Part shown: piece by piece, positions 34,966 to 44,252 of the stretch
How positions within the stretch are numbered: the stretch's first letter is position 1
Layout of the letters: the number at the start of each line of letters is the position of its first letter
Assembly: GCA_963725505.1 (NCBI GenBank)
Contig: CAVRYN010000007.1
Location: 346,516 to 410,515, forward strand
From: Udaeobacter sp963725505
GTDB lineage: Bacteria; Verrucomicrobiota; Verrucomicrobiia; Chthoniobacterales; UBA10450
Reading direction: 5' to 3'
DNA length: 64,000 nt
Position numbers and translations under genes: made by a program
The notes under the pieces: generated by a model
Told to the model about the DNA's origin: nothing
The model's input: only the letters and a program-made list of their open reading frames with translations
The model's database searches: none

Positions 34966-36885
34966 TTATTCAACGGCTCTCAATCGCGGCAATAACTGCT
35001 CTAGTATCGTCGCTACCGATTCGTCGACGCTTTGCCGATCCGTGTGAACCACAATCTCGGGGTCCTCCGGAGCTTCGTAAGGTGCGTCAATACCAGTGAA
35101 TTCACGAATCTGGCCGGCCCGCGCTTTTTTGTAGAGATTCTTCGGATCGCGTGCTTCGCAAACGTCCAGCGGCGCATCAACAAACACTTCGATAAATTCC
35201 GCGTTGCCTTCCAACGCAATCTCCCGCGCGCGGCTGCGATCCATCCGATAAGGCGAAATGAACGCAGTGATCACGACTGTCCCGGAGTCCGCCATGAGCT
35301 TAGCCACTTCGCTTACGCGGCGAATGTTTTCTACCCGGTCGTCTGGCGAGAAGCCGAGATTTGAATTCAAACCGTGCCGGATATTGTCCCCGTCGAGCAC
35401 ATAGGTATGTATGGCGCGCTGGAACAGCTCGCGTTCAAGTGCCTGTGCGATGGTCGATTTCCCGGCGCCAGAAAGCCCGGTTAACCAGATCACCGCGCCC
35501 CGATGACCGCTCCGCATTGCCCGGGCGCGGGCCGTTATTTTCCCCTCGGTCCAGAAAATATTTTTGCTCTTTGCGACGGTTCGGTCTGTATAAATGCCGC
35601 CGAAAATCGTGCCGCCACCGCAGATTTGTCCCTCGTCTATGATAACAAATCGGCCCAGATTGGGAATGCGATCATGATTGTCGATAACGAGTGGCGCGCG
35701 AGTCTGAATTGTAAGTTTGCCAACCTCGTTCCGCTCCAATTGTTCGCGTCCGTCGCTCTTTGTCTGCAGCGTGGATGAATCCGTCACCTCCTCGATTGAA
35801 CCGATCTGACATTTCACCTGCTGTGTCGCCAGACGCAGATCGTAAAAATGTCCCACCCGCAGTGGTTCGCGCACGATCCAGAACAAGTCCGCGTGAAAAC
35901 GATTCGTCTCGACCGGTGTCTCGTTCTGGTGCGATGCGACATAGCCGCGCTCGACGAAAATCTGTTCGGCTAGCGTGATCCCGATCGAATCTCCCGCCAT
36001 GGCGGGCCCGTTTGCTGGCGCGTTCCAACTCTCGATTGTAGCGACCACGGACGATTTGTTTGCCGGCGAAAATATCAGCTCGTCCCCCACCCTGAGCGTT
36101 CCAGTCTCAATCCGGCCCGCAATGATCCGCCGCCCGTCGAAGCGATAAACGTCCTGAACACAAAAGCGCAGTGGAAGATCGATGTCCCCCTTTTGCGGCT
36201 CCAGCAGATCGAGGGCCTCGAGAACGTTCGCGGCGCAGTACCATTTCATTTTCATACTCGCCCGCGCGACGTTCTCGCCTTCCTTTGCCGAGGCCGGAAT
36301 AAATGTCCGCGCGTTCAACCCGAGCTCTTGAAGGAACTTCCGATATTCCTGCTCGATCTCGCGAAATCGTTTTTCAGAGTAATTGACGAGGTCCATTTTG
36401 TTTACCACCACAATGACTTGCCTGATACCGAGCATGCTCAGCAGATAAGCGTGCCGGCGGCTTTGCTCGCGCACACCTTCGTCCGCGCCTATGACGAGGA
36501 TCGCTGCGTCCGCCCTCGACGCGCCGGTGATCATGTTCTTCAAAAATTCCTTGTGCCCAGGCGCGTCGATGATGGCGTAATGGCGTCGCGCTGTTCGAAA
36601 CGGAATCTCAGTCGTATCGATGGTGACGTTTTGCTTCTGCTCTTCGAGAAGCGCATCGAGCAGAAACGCATATTCGAACTGCATTCCTTCAGCTGCGCAG
36701 GCCTTTTTTATTTCCTCGATCTTGCCTTCAGGTAAGGAACCAGTGTCATGGAGAATGCGCCCGATGAGCGTGGACTTGCCGTGATCCACATGACCCACGA
36801 ACACGACGCGGAGCTTCGGCTCAATGTCTGGCGTTGGAGGTTGAGCGTTGGACGTTGAGCGCTGGGCGTTTGCTTTTTCAATCAT
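34966..36885 (-). CDS. cysNC: Bifunctional sulfate adenylyltransferase large subunit / APS kinase
   Basis: 639 residues. The N-terminal GTPase half has GHVDHGKSTL, DAPGHKEFLKNM and VVNKMDLV, as in CysN. The C-terminal half has APS kinase Walker A LSGAGKSTIAQALE and GDNIRHGLNSNLGFS, DRVENIRRVSEVAKLM. Together with CysD it makes APS from sulfate and ATP, then PAPS. The first 25 residues (EKANAQRSTSNAQPPTPDIE) are encoded by heptamer repeats and look non-native; the family homology begins at LRVVFVGHVDHG. The start overlaps the cysD stop (ATGA). Confidence 0.95.
   Translation of the reverse strand: MIEKANAQRSTSNAQPPTPDIEPKLRVVFVGHVDHGKSTLIGRILHDTGSLPEGKIEEIKKACAAEGMQFEYAFLLDALLEEQKQNVTIDTTEIPFRTARRHYAIIDAPGHKEFLKNMITGASRADAAILVIGADEGVREQSRRHAYLLSMLGIRQVIVVVNKMDLVNYSEKRFREIEQEYRKFLQELGLNARTFIPASAKEGENVARASMKMKWYCAANVLEALDLLEPQKGDIDLPLRFCVQDVYRFDGRRIIAGRIETGTLRVGDELIFSPANKSSVVATIESWNAPANGPAMAGDSIGITLAEQIFVERGYVASHQNETPVETNRFHADLFWIVREPLRVGHFYDLRLATQQVKCQIGSIEEVTDSSTLQTKSDGREQLERNEVGKLTIQTRAPLVIDNHDRIPNLGRFVIIDEGQICGGGTIFGGIYTDRTVAKSKNIFWTEGKITARARAMRSGHRGAVIWLTGLSGAGKSTIAQALERELFQRAIHTYVLDGDNIRHGLNSNLGFSPDDRVENIRRVSEVAKLMADSGTVVITAFISPYRMDRSRAREIALEGNAEFIEVFVDAPLDVCEARDPKNLYKKARAGQIREFTGIDAPYEAPEDPEIVVHTDRQSVDESVATILEQLLPRLRAVE
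36831..36870. repeat. Heptamer repeat block at the 5' end of cysN/C
   Basis: Units of the type GCGTTGGACGTTGAGCGCTG; the same heptamers (CGTTGAG, CGTTGGA) are inside obgE at 16595-16626. Read in the same frame as there, both give Asn-Ala-Gln-Arg-Ser-Thr-Ser-Asn. Confidence 0.75.
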
Positions 36886-37700
36886 AAAAACCCCTTCGCT
36901 CGGAGCTTCTGCATGGCATTGCGCTCGTAATGGTCTTGCGCGCGGCCGGCGCGCTCAGTCGTTTTTGTCGCTTCGAGTTCGGCAATAATCTCATCAATGG
37001 TGGAGGCGGTGCTTTCGATCGGTTGCGTGATGGGGCTGCAGCCGAGCGAGCGAAAACGTTTTCCGTTTCGCGCAAAATACATTTTCGGTATGGGAATGTT
37101 TTCGCGCTGGATATACCGCCAGACATCGACTTCGGTCCAATCGAGCAATGGCTGCACGCGAACATGTTCGCCTTTTGCCGTTGTGGTTACGAATTGGCTC
37201 CAGAACTCCGGCGGCTGATCCTTATAATCCCATTCAAACTGCGCGTTGCGGGGTGAAAAATACCTCTCCTTCGCACGCGTGGGATCCTCGTCGCGACGAA
37301 TGCCGGTGATGAGCGCGTCCCATTTGTATTCCGCAAGCGCTTGTTGCAAGGCGACCGTCTTCAATTCATGCGTCACGGTCACCGGATCGTGCGTCTCATA
37401 CCCGATCCCGCGTGCACGCGCTTCAGTATTGATTCTCACGATCAGATTCAGGTTGTGATGCTTCATCGCCCATTCGCGAAACTCCAGCATTTCGGGAAAC
37501 TCATAGGTGGTATCGATGTGCAAGACCGGAAACGGCACGCGTCCGAAAAACGCTTTACGTGCCAGCCAGACGAGAACATTGGAATCTTTGCCCATCGACC
37601 ACGGCATGGCGATGTTTTTGAAGGCGTGATACGCCTCGCGAAAAATGAAAATGCTCTGGTTCTCGAGTTGATCGAGATGAGAACGGCTCAATTTCGTCAT
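36882..37700 (-). CDS. cysD: Sulfate adenylyltransferase small subunit
   Basis: 272 residues from ATG 37700. The PP-loop is MPWSMGKDSNVLVWLARKAF, a variant of the usual SIGKDS, followed by PVLHIDTTYEFPEM. RRDEDPTRAKERYFSPR and the C-terminal GCSPITQPIESTASTIDEII match CysD. It adenylates sulfate with energy coupling from CysN. A GTG at 37739 would extend it by 13 residues, but that codon sits in a dispersed repeat. Confidence 0.95.
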   Translation of the reverse strand: MTKLSRSHLDQLENQSIFIFREAYHAFKNIAMPWSMGKDSNVLVWLARKAFFGRVPFPVLHIDTTYEFPEMLEFREWAMKHHNLNLIVRINTEARARGIGYETHDPVTVTHELKTVALQQALAEYKWDALITGIRRDEDPTRAKERYFSPRNAQFEWDYKDQPPEFWSQFVTTTAKGEHVRVQPLLDWTEVDVWRYIQRENIPIPKMYFARNGKRFRSLGCSPITQPIESTASTIDEIIAELEATKTTERAGRAQDHYERNAMQKLRAKGFL

Positions 37701-37733
37701 GAGATGGTTTTGCTGTAAAAGAATTACGGAATT

Positions 37734-37826
37734 AGCCACAGATGAACACAGATTTACACAGATTCATATTAGGCCGGTTTAGCTGTTCTTTTCGTAATCT
37801 GTGTTTCATCTGTGTCAATCTGTGGC
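37734..37826. repeat. CACAGAT-type inverted repeat between cysD and nuoB
   Basis: Left AGCCACAGATGAACACAGAT TTACACAGATTC (shown in two parts) and right AATCTGTGTTTCATCTGTGT then CAATCTGTGGCT are inverted. It fills most of the 170-base divergent gap, so the promoters of both operons must lie in or around it. Confidence 0.8.
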
Positions 37827-37870
37827 TCGTTTTCTCTTGCGGGGGCTGAGCGTGATCTTACTGTTCGCTG

Positions 37871-38407
37871 ATGCCGGAAACTCACTCGACAGCGTACGAT
37901 TCGAAGATTGAAGGCAACGTGATTTTCACGCGCTTCGATGCGGCGCTTAATTGGGTACACAAAAACTCGCTGTGGCCGATGCCAATGGGCCTAGCGTGTT
38001 GCGCAATTGAGTTAATGGCGACGGCTGCATCGCGTTTCGATATTGCCAGGTTTGGCGCGGAGGTGATGCGCTTCTCGCCGCGACAATGCGATGTGATGAT
38101 CGTGGCCGGCACTGTGACCTATAAAATGGCGCTGGCGGTGAAACGGATTTACGAGCAGATGCCGGAGCCGAAATGGGTAATCGCGATGGGCGCATGCGCG
38201 TCCACCGGCGGCATGTATCGCTCATACGCGACGCTACAGGGGATTGACCAGCTTATTCCGGTCGATGTTTACATCTCTGGTTGCCCGCCGCGTCCCGAGG
38301 CGTTGCTTGCTGGCTTGATGAAATTGCAGGAGAAGATTTCGACAGAACGCTCGTTCAGGGACCAGAAGCCGGAGCTGGCAGAAAAACTCGAGGATGCGCT
38401 GGCATGA
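37871..38407 (+). CDS. nuoB: NADH-quinone oxidoreductase subunit B
   Basis: 178 residues. The cluster N2 ligands are in PMGLACCAIELM (two adjacent Cys), AMGACASTGGMYRS and ISGCPPRPEALL. Full length and well conserved. It carries the last Fe-S cluster before quinone in complex I. No nuoA is found upstream and no nuoD downstream; only nuoC follows. Confidence 0.95.
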   Translation: MPETHSTAYDSKIEGNVIFTRFDAALNWVHKNSLWPMPMGLACCAIELMATAASRFDIARFGAEVMRFSPRQCDVMIVAGTVTYKMALAVKRIYEQMPEPKWVIAMGACASTGGMYRSYATLQGIDQLIPVDVYISGCPPRPEALLAGLMKLQEKISTERSFRDQKPELAEKLEDALA

Positions 38408-38414
38408 GCATGCT

Positions 38415-38512
38415 GTCATCCCAAGGGAAGTCGAGGGATCCAGTTGCGTTACCTTCGCGAGCTTTAGCTGCCGGGCATTCTTCGACTGTCGCTGCGCTTC
38501 GGTCAGGATGAC
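38415..38512. repeat. GTCATCCC dispersed element, copy 2, between nuoB and nuoC
   Basis: Begins GTCATCCCAAGGGAAGTCGA and ends CGCTTCGGTCAGGATGAC. It separates two genes that normally abut. Confidence 0.75.
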
Positions 38513-38524
38513 CGCGTTCGGATT

Positions 38525-39101
38525 ATGACTCGCCACGAACTACTCGAGTCGTTCGATCAAATCCTTCGGCGAGAAAATTCAGCGTCAGACTGAATTTCGT
38601 GGCGAGACGACTTACACGACTGCTGCGAGCGATCTCCGCGAGATTGCGAAATTCTGTTGCGACAAACTCTCGTTCGATTATTTGCTCGACATCACCAGCA
38701 TCGACAATTTGGGCGAAGAGCCGCGGTTCGAAATCGTTTATCACCTCTACTCGATGCCGCACGCTGTTCATCTGCGATTGAAACTGAAAGTTTCGGAGGA
38801 CGTCGACGCGGTCGATACCCTTTCAGACATCTGGCCCACAGCGAACTGGCACGAGCGCGAGATTTACGACATGATGGGAATCAAGTTCAACGGGCACCCC
38901 GATCTGCGCCGGATTTTGATGTGGGACGGCTATCCGTACTTCCCTCTCCGAAAAGATTTTCCGCTCGAAGGTTTGCCGAGCGAAATGCCCGATGTCGCTT
39001 TCACGAAAGTGACCCCGATGGAAGGCGGCCCATTTGTTACTGTCCCAAGCGCAGCCACTTCAAAAGACCGCGAGCCACGAGCACGGCCGCCGGAACTGTA
39101 G
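38525..39101 (+). pseudogene. nuoC: NADH-quinone oxidoreductase subunit C, frameshifted near the start
   Basis: ATG 38525 opens MTRHELLESFDQIL in one frame; the rest continues in the next frame as GEKIQRQTEFRGETTYTT and on to NWHEREIYDMMGIKFNGH and YFPLRKDFPLEG, the NuoC signature. One extra base at 38564-38568 (CTTCG) explains the shift. Corrected length is 191 residues. NuoC is a hydrophilic arm subunit of complex I. Because the remainder is well conserved, a sequencing error is the simplest explanation. Confidence 0.85.
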
Positions 39102-39136
39102 CGAAATCCAGCGCGCCCGGTGGTCGCGCGCTACGA

Positions 39137-40777
39137 TTAGGCGGCTGAGACGGGCGGAGCGGTTTCGGGCTTTCGCCTAGCGGCCATGACGTCTGGACGC
39201 AAAGTTTCGTCGCGTGGCGCAGCGGGCTTCTGTCCGGCCTTCGGATAAGCGATCCGGCTGTGCAACATCGATAGAATCGTGAATCGGAAACGATCTGCGA
39301 TGACTTTGAGTTCGCCAAGCGTCAGATCGCAGTCGTCTAATTGCCGGTCGCTAATGCGTTCCTCGATCAACTCGTTCACGAGTGTTTCGATTTTCTGCGG
39401 CGTTGGTTTCTCCACACTTCGGGAGGCGCTCTCAACGGTGTCGGCCAGACTGACAATGGCGCTTTCCTTCGTTTGCGGCTTTGGTCCGCCATAGCGAAAA
39501 CTTTCTTCCTTCACCTCTGGAATATCGTCTTCGCGCAGCTTCATGATTTTGCCGCCTGCGCGCGCGTCCTCATGCTGCTGCAGCGCGCGTTGATAAAAAT
39601 ATCGCACGAGCGATGTGCCGTGATGCTCCTGGATAATATCGATGATGCGCTGGTTTAACCGGTGCTTGAGTGCCAGATCCACGCCTTCCTTGACATGCGC
39701 GATGATGATCAACGCGCTCATCGTCGGCGCGAGGTCATCATGCGGATTGCGTTCGAAACTCATGTTCTCGGTGAAGTATTCCGGTTTCACCAGTTTGCCG
39801 ACATCGTGAAAATAAGCGCAGACGCGGCAGAGCGTCGCGTTTGCGCCGATCGCTTCCGCCGCGGCTTCGGCAAGATTGGCCACGACAAGGCTATGATGAT
39901 AAGTGCCCGGCGCTTCGATAGTCATCTGACGCAGCAACGGGTGGTTCAGATCGGACGCTTCCAGCCAGGAGATGTCCGTGGTGATTCCAAAGAGATTCTC
40001 CAGCATGGGTAGCGCGCCGCCAACGATTGTTGCCGTGACGATGCCATTGCCGATTGCCAGAGCGCTTTGCCATCCGATCATACCCCAGTCGTTTGCCGTT
40101 GGGTAAAACCAATTGATCGGCCCGATCAAACCAAATGTCAGCGACAACAACCAGATCGCGAGCCCGACATAGAAACCAGCACGGATCAATTTGCTGCGCC
40201 GTCGCACCTGCAGCGTGAGAGAGACCGCAGTGAATCCGCTGATCAAACTGGTTATTAAAAGAGGGGCATCAATTGGACCGAACAACATGCTGCCCCATAG
40301 GCTCACGAAAAATGCGGCGTAGAGACCGTGCTGCCGGCCTAGCAGCACGCTTAACACGAGCGGCGCAAACGCATAGGGCGTGATCAATCCGGCCATTTCC
40401 GGCTTCAAGAACCGGTAATTGCCGCTGTTACAAATAACCAGCAACAGTTTGGTGACGGCCAGTTGCACAAGAATAACGGAAAAAACAAGAAGGATTCGCG
40501 AGTTTTGCGAAAAACTTTTCGGCTGGTTGATCCAAAGCTGGGTGATCGCAGTGGCCAGAACCAGCAGGGCAATTACAAAGTTCTTCGTCGGTTCCGGTTG
40601 CTTGCCACTAAAGACGAGAAATGCGAGACCGCCGGCAAACAGCGCAAAGACCAGCACCTTGACGTAGGGCGAGTTTTCCAGGTTGCGCATGAGTTCGCTG
40701 CCCACCCGGCGACGCCGAGTTTTCCGCGAGGCCAAGCCCCGTTTGATGAGTCGCCCGCGTTTCAGAAAATCGAACAT
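39137..40777 (-). CDS. HD-domain (HDIG) membrane protein, PgpH-like, without the extracellular domain
   Basis: 546 residues. About eight hydrophobic segments fill the first 250 residues, followed by a cytoplasmic HD domain with APGTYHHSLVVANLAEAA, CAYFHDVGKLVKPEYF and IIQEHHGTSLVRYFYQRA. The HD motif fits phosphohydrolases; PgpH homologues cleave c-di-AMP. Unlike PgpH there is only a short spacer (about 20 residues) after the first helix instead of the large 7TMR-HDED sensor domain. It follows phoH directly, as in many genomes. Confidence 0.85.
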   Translation of the reverse strand: MFDFLKRGRLIKRGLASRKTRRRRVGSELMRNLENSPYVKVLVFALFAGGLAFLVFSGKQPEPTKNFVIALLVLATAITQLWINQPKSFSQNSRILLVFSVILVQLAVTKLLLVICNSGNYRFLKPEMAGLITPYAFAPLVLSVLLGRQHGLYAAFFVSLWGSMLFGPIDAPLLITSLISGFTAVSLTLQVRRRSKLIRAGFYVGLAIWLLSLTFGLIGPINWFYPTANDWGMIGWQSALAIGNGIVTATIVGGALPMLENLFGITTDISWLEASDLNHPLLRQMTIEAPGTYHHSLVVANLAEAAAEAIGANATLCRVCAYFHDVGKLVKPEYFTENMSFERNPHDDLAPTMSALIIIAHVKEGVDLALKHRLNQRIIDIIQEHHGTSLVRYFYQRALQQHEDARAGGKIMKLREDDIPEVKEESFRYGGPKPQTKESAIVSLADTVESASRSVEKPTPQKIETLVNELIEERISDRQLDDCDLTLGELKVIADRFRFTILSMLHSRIAYPKAGQKPAAPRDETLRPDVMAARRKPETAPPVSAA

Positions 40778-40785
40778 ACTTTTCT

Positions 40786-41761
40786 TTATTTGCGCGACGC
40801 CGGCGCGGGCGAGCGGTGCTGCTGGTATGCGCCGATGATAGCGCGCACCAGTTCATGCCGCACAACGTCGCGCTCGGTAAAATATACAGTCACAATTCCC
40901 GGCACTGTTTTCAACGCCTGCAATGCCTCGACGACGCCGGAGCGCTTGTTCGCTGGTAAATCGATTTGTGTGACGTCGCCGGTCACTACGCATTTGGAAT
41001 TCAAACCGATTCGCGTCAGCAACATGAACATCTGCTCGGTCGTAGTGTTTTGCGCTTCATCGAGGATGACAAAAGCGTTGTTCAACGTGCGTCCGCGCAT
41101 ATACGCCAGCGGAGCCACCTCAATGGTCTGCCGTGCGATCGCCCGTTCCATCTCTTCCGGCTCCAACATGTCACGCAATGCATCGTAAAGCGGACGAAGA
41201 TACGGAGTGATCTTTTGTTCGAGGTCGCCCGGGAGAAATCCCAGCGCTTCGCCGGCTTCCACCGCGGGTCTTGTTAAGATGATGCGCGCCATTTGCTCCT
41301 TTTTCAGCGCCGCCACCGCCATTGCGACGGCGAGATAAGTCTTTCCCGTGCCGGCTGGTCCGATTCCAAAAACAACGTCGTGATTTTGAATTGCCTCAAC
41401 GTACGCGCGCTGATTTGCGCTGCGCGCTACGATCGGTGGCTTGCGCAAGGACGTTGTGATTTTTGTCGAAACAATATCGCCGAGGCTTGCATCGTGTTCT
41501 TCGGCCACGGCTTTAAGGGCATAATTAAATTCGTGTCTTGTGAATGTCCACGCCTTGCTGACGCGCTTTCTCAAGTTGTTCGAACACTTGCTGCGCTTTG
41601 TCGACACGGTTTGGGTCGCCCTCCAGCTTCACCCAGCCCTCGCGCGTGGTCACCTTCACGCCCAAGGAGTCCTCGAGGTTTTTCAAGAGTTTAATGTCAT
41701 TGGCATAAAGCGACTGTAAAGCGCGTGGGCTTTCAAACTGCAGCGTACGAGTTTCAGTCAT
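40786..41761 (-). pseudogene. phoH: PhoH-family ATPase, frameshifted
   Basis: The N-terminal KH-like part (MTETRTLQFESPRALQSLYA to ARQQGVDIHK) and the ATPase part (HEFNYALKAVAEEHDA, GIGPAGTGKTYLAVAM, VILDEAQNTTTEQM, VVTGDVTQIDLP) are in different frames. One extra base at about 41536 (AAGACAC on the minus strand) accounts for the shift; corrected length is about 324 residues. PhoH-like proteins are cytoplasmic ATPases linked to RNA handling. ATG 41761 is preferred; the frame continues to an ATG at 41815 only through a dispersed repeat. Confidence 0.85.
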
Positions 41762-41767
41762 TTTCTG

Positions 41768-41816
41768 AGTGGCATCGGCATCTGTGCCGATCGATTGGTT
41801 GGAAGCCAATGCCACT
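41768..41816. repeat. GTGGCATCGGCATC dispersed repeat at the phoH 5' end
   Basis: AGTGGCATCGGCATCTGTGC and the inverted CCAATGCCACT form the ends. A related copy is at 59351-59397. Confidence 0.6.
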
Positions 41817-41820
41817 AAAC

Positions 41821-42270
41821 TTACCGGAAGCCATACACCAGCGCCCAGTGCGTGCGTTCCTCTGGTGATTCCTCAATACTGACTATGATAAAATAGCTGC
41901 CGGTAGCTTTTGGAATCACGTGCGCCGCCGCGAAGTGACCTTTCTGCCAGCTATCCGATTCTTCCGCCAGCTTTCCGTCCGAATCATAGACGTGGACGGA
42001 AACCTTTGCCCGATCGACTTCCGTTCCCAACCAAAACCAATATTCGTTTCCTTTAAATAATTGCTGCCGCACGGCTTTTTTCTCGCCAGAACCGAGGTCG
42101 CCTCCCCAATAATCTTCACGCACCTGAAAGCCTTGCTTCACATAAGGTTCTGCAGCTTGGAGAGCAAATGACTGCGCGTCATCCACAGAGGCGAAGATTG
42201 CGGGCTGCACTGCCATGAGGGCCAGCAGGAGAGAGCCAGTGCGGAACAGAACTTTCGCGAACAAGTTCAT
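41821..42270 (-). CDS. Secreted protein of unknown function
   Basis: 149 residues with a signal peptide (MNLFAKVLFRTGSLLLALMA, cleaved near IFASV). The mature part has many aromatic residues (REDYWGGDLGSG, NEYWFWLGTEVD) and reads like a small beta-sandwich (VSVHVYDSDGKLAEE, GSYFIIVSIEES). I do not recognise the family. It is ten bases from the next upstream gene, also secreted, so the two may form an operon. Confidence 0.65.
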   Translation of the reverse strand: MNLFAKVLFRTGSLLLALMAVQPAIFASVDDAQSFALQAAEPYVKQGFQVREDYWGGDLGSGEKKAVRQQLFKGNEYWFWLGTEVDRAKVSVHVYDSDGKLAEESDSWQKGHFAAAHVIPKATGSYFIIVSIEESPEERTHWALVYGFR

Positions 42271-42279
42271 TGGAATTTC

Positions 42280-43059
42280 TTAATCTTTCATCACGATGCC
42301 ATGGCCGAGCCGCGTCGTGATTTCATTGACCTTCTTTACGGATTCGGCAGGAATGTGCCGGTCACCGACGTCAATCAACGGTTTCACCTCGACCAGCGCG
42401 TCCTGAATTTGGCGGATAATTGGCAGATTAAACTCCGGCATTGCCCGGAGCCTTGTCTGAAAATAGGAAAGCAGATCAGGCTGGTGCAGCAGCTCCGCGC
42501 CATCGGCGGAAAAATGCTCCTTCACCACCGACGTCAACACTTCCGTGCCACGCAGCCATCCGCCCAGGCTGACAAGCTGCGACAATTTTTCATCGTGCAC
42601 CTCGTTCATCGCTTGCTGCACGCTGTTCTGGGTGCGATCCAGTTCCTGGCGCACGTTTTCCCATTTGCGCTTGTCTGCCGCATCGATGATCGCCTTCGCA
42701 TGAGGCGTGATTGAATTTCCCACGCCGACCCCTTTTGCCAGCGTCAGGACGCGCTGGCCAATCTCTTTCACCGCCGGCGCGTCTTCCGCCTGCACCGCGA
42801 TAAAACCATCGGCGATCACCGTCCCAAGCAGAAGAGCGATGCGTGGGCGCTCGGTAAAGTTGGGTCCCTTATCGTTGCGGACATGTTCCTTCCAGTTGAC
42901 CGTGCCTAGTTTGTTCAGTGCCCCGAAAATTTCATTCGGCAACGGCACCACAACATCTTCCACAGTTGTGGATAGTTGTTTAATATCGATATGCTGTGGG
43001 GCTTGGGCGCCATTTGCGCAGAGCGCAAGCCCAAAGATTACACCTACACTCAGCTTCAC
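42280..43059 (-). CDS. Secreted helical protein of unknown function
   Basis: About 259 residues from GTG 43059, which gives a signal peptide (VKLSVGVIFGLALCANGAQA). The mature part is helical, with ITPHAKAIIDAADKRKWENV, QELDRTQNSVQQAMNEVHDE and LVSLGGWLRGTEVLTSVV. An open frame reaches 43233 but would overlap the divergent heptose kinase gene and adds a basic stretch before the signal peptide. No known family recognised. Confidence 0.6.
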   Translation of the reverse strand: MKLSVGVIFGLALCANGAQAPQHIDIKQLSTTVEDVVVPLPNEIFGALNKLGTVNWKEHVRNDKGPNFTERPRIALLLGTVIADGFIAVQAEDAPAVKEIGQRVLTLAKGVGVGNSITPHAKAIIDAADKRKWENVRQELDRTQNSVQQAMNEVHDEKLSQLVSLGGWLRGTEVLTSVVKEHFSADGAELLHQPDLLSYFQTRLRAMPEFNLPIIRQIQDALVEVKPLIDVGDRHIPAESVKKVNEITTRLGHGIVMKD

Positions 43060-43238
43060 ATGTCTAGTAAACGGAATCACTGGCAGTTTGGACTGTTGAT
43101 TTCGGCTTCGTATTCGGGATTTAATGGAGCGAACCTTAACCGGAACTGCTGCCCTACACAAATCCCTGCACAAAACATTTTGACTCACTCTAATCGAACC
43201 AGTTCCTTGCCTCGGCGGTATTGCCGCTTTCATTTCCT

Positions 43239-44252
43239 ATGGATCTAAACCGGCTAGAACAGATCCTCGATCGCGCGCCTTCCATGCAGATCACGGTAAT
43301 CGGCGATATGATGCTGGACGAATTTGTCTGGGGAAAGGTCGGCCGCATCTCGCCGGAAGCGCCTGTGCCGGTGGTCGAGGTAACGGGAGAATCGTTTTAC
43401 CCCGGGGGAGCGGCCAACGTTGCCCGTAATCTGCGTGAGTTCGTCCACGGCGTCGCCGTCATCGGAATGCTCGGTAAAGATCGCAGCGGCCAGCAACTCC
43501 GGGAGTTATTAACTGCGCAGAACATTGATACATCCAATGCCATCGAGGATGAAACCTTGAGCACGATTGTCAAAACCCGCATCATCGCACTCCACCAGCA
43601 AGTGGTTCGTGTCGATCGCGAAAAAATTGTCAGCCCATCGCCCGAGCAGATCGCCAAAGTAGTCGCCGCGGTCCGCAACGCTATCCACAAAACCGATGCA
43701 ATTATCTTCGAAGATTATGGCAAGGGCTTTGTCACGACTGAGCTGGTTTGCCAAATTGCGCAGGAAGCACGGGCGGCCGGTAAGATTGTCGCGGCTGATC
43801 CCAACCCGCGACATTCTGTTGATTGGCGCGGTGTCACGGTGATCAAACCAAATCGCGCCGAAGCGTTCCTCGCCTCAGACGTTCGTTGGCGAGAACCAGA
43901 CGAAGCTCCGGCGAAAGATGCCGATCTGAGGCGCGCCGGTGAAGCGCTGCTTAAGAAATGGGAAACAAAATATGTCCTCGTTACTCTCGGCGAACACGGG
44001 ATGATGCTTTTTCAGCAGAACGCGGCGCCGCATTACATCCCGACGAAGGCACGGCAGGTCTTCGATGTCTCCGGCGCCGGCGACACTGCCATTGCGCTCT
44101 TTACCCTTGGACTGGTCTGCGGAGCGACTCCTATTGAAGCGGCGGAAATTGCCAACCACGGAAGCGCAGTTGTGGTCAGCAAACTTGGAACAGCCACCGT
44201 GACACGAGATGAACTCGTCGCCAGTTTCCGAGAGGACAGCGAAGATGACTGA
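43239..44252 (+). CDS. D-glycero-beta-D-manno-heptose-7-phosphate kinase (HldE domain 1/RfaE1)
   Basis: 337 residues from ATG 43239. PfkB-family sugar kinase: ITVIGDMMLDEFVWGKVGRI, YPGGAANVARNLREF, KPNRAEAFL and the anion hole FDVSGAGDTAIALFT. The cytidylyltransferase half of bifunctional HldE is absent. It phosphorylates heptose-7-P for LPS inner core. It overlaps gmhB by eight bases (ATGACTGA), which catalyses the next step. Confidence 0.9.
   Translation: MDLNRLEQILDRAPSMQITVIGDMMLDEFVWGKVGRISPEAPVPVVEVTGESFYPGGAANVARNLREFVHGVAVIGMLGKDRSGQQLRELLTAQNIDTSNAIEDETLSTIVKTRIIALHQQVVRVDREKIVSPSPEQIAKVVAAVRNAIHKTDAIIFEDYGKGFVTTELVCQIAQEARAAGKIVAADPNPRHSVDWRGVTVIKPNRAEAFLASDVRWREPDEAPAKDADLRRAGEALLKKWETKYVLVTLGEHGMMLFQQNAAPHYIPTKARQVFDVSGAGDTAIALFTLGLVCGATPIEAAEIANHGSAVVVSKLGTATVTRDELVASFREDSEDD

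Noticed and set aside
37734..37826. CACAGAT repeats as a CRISPR array
   Set aside because: Units are short, irregular and arranged as an inverted pair, with no constant-length spacers and no cas genes.
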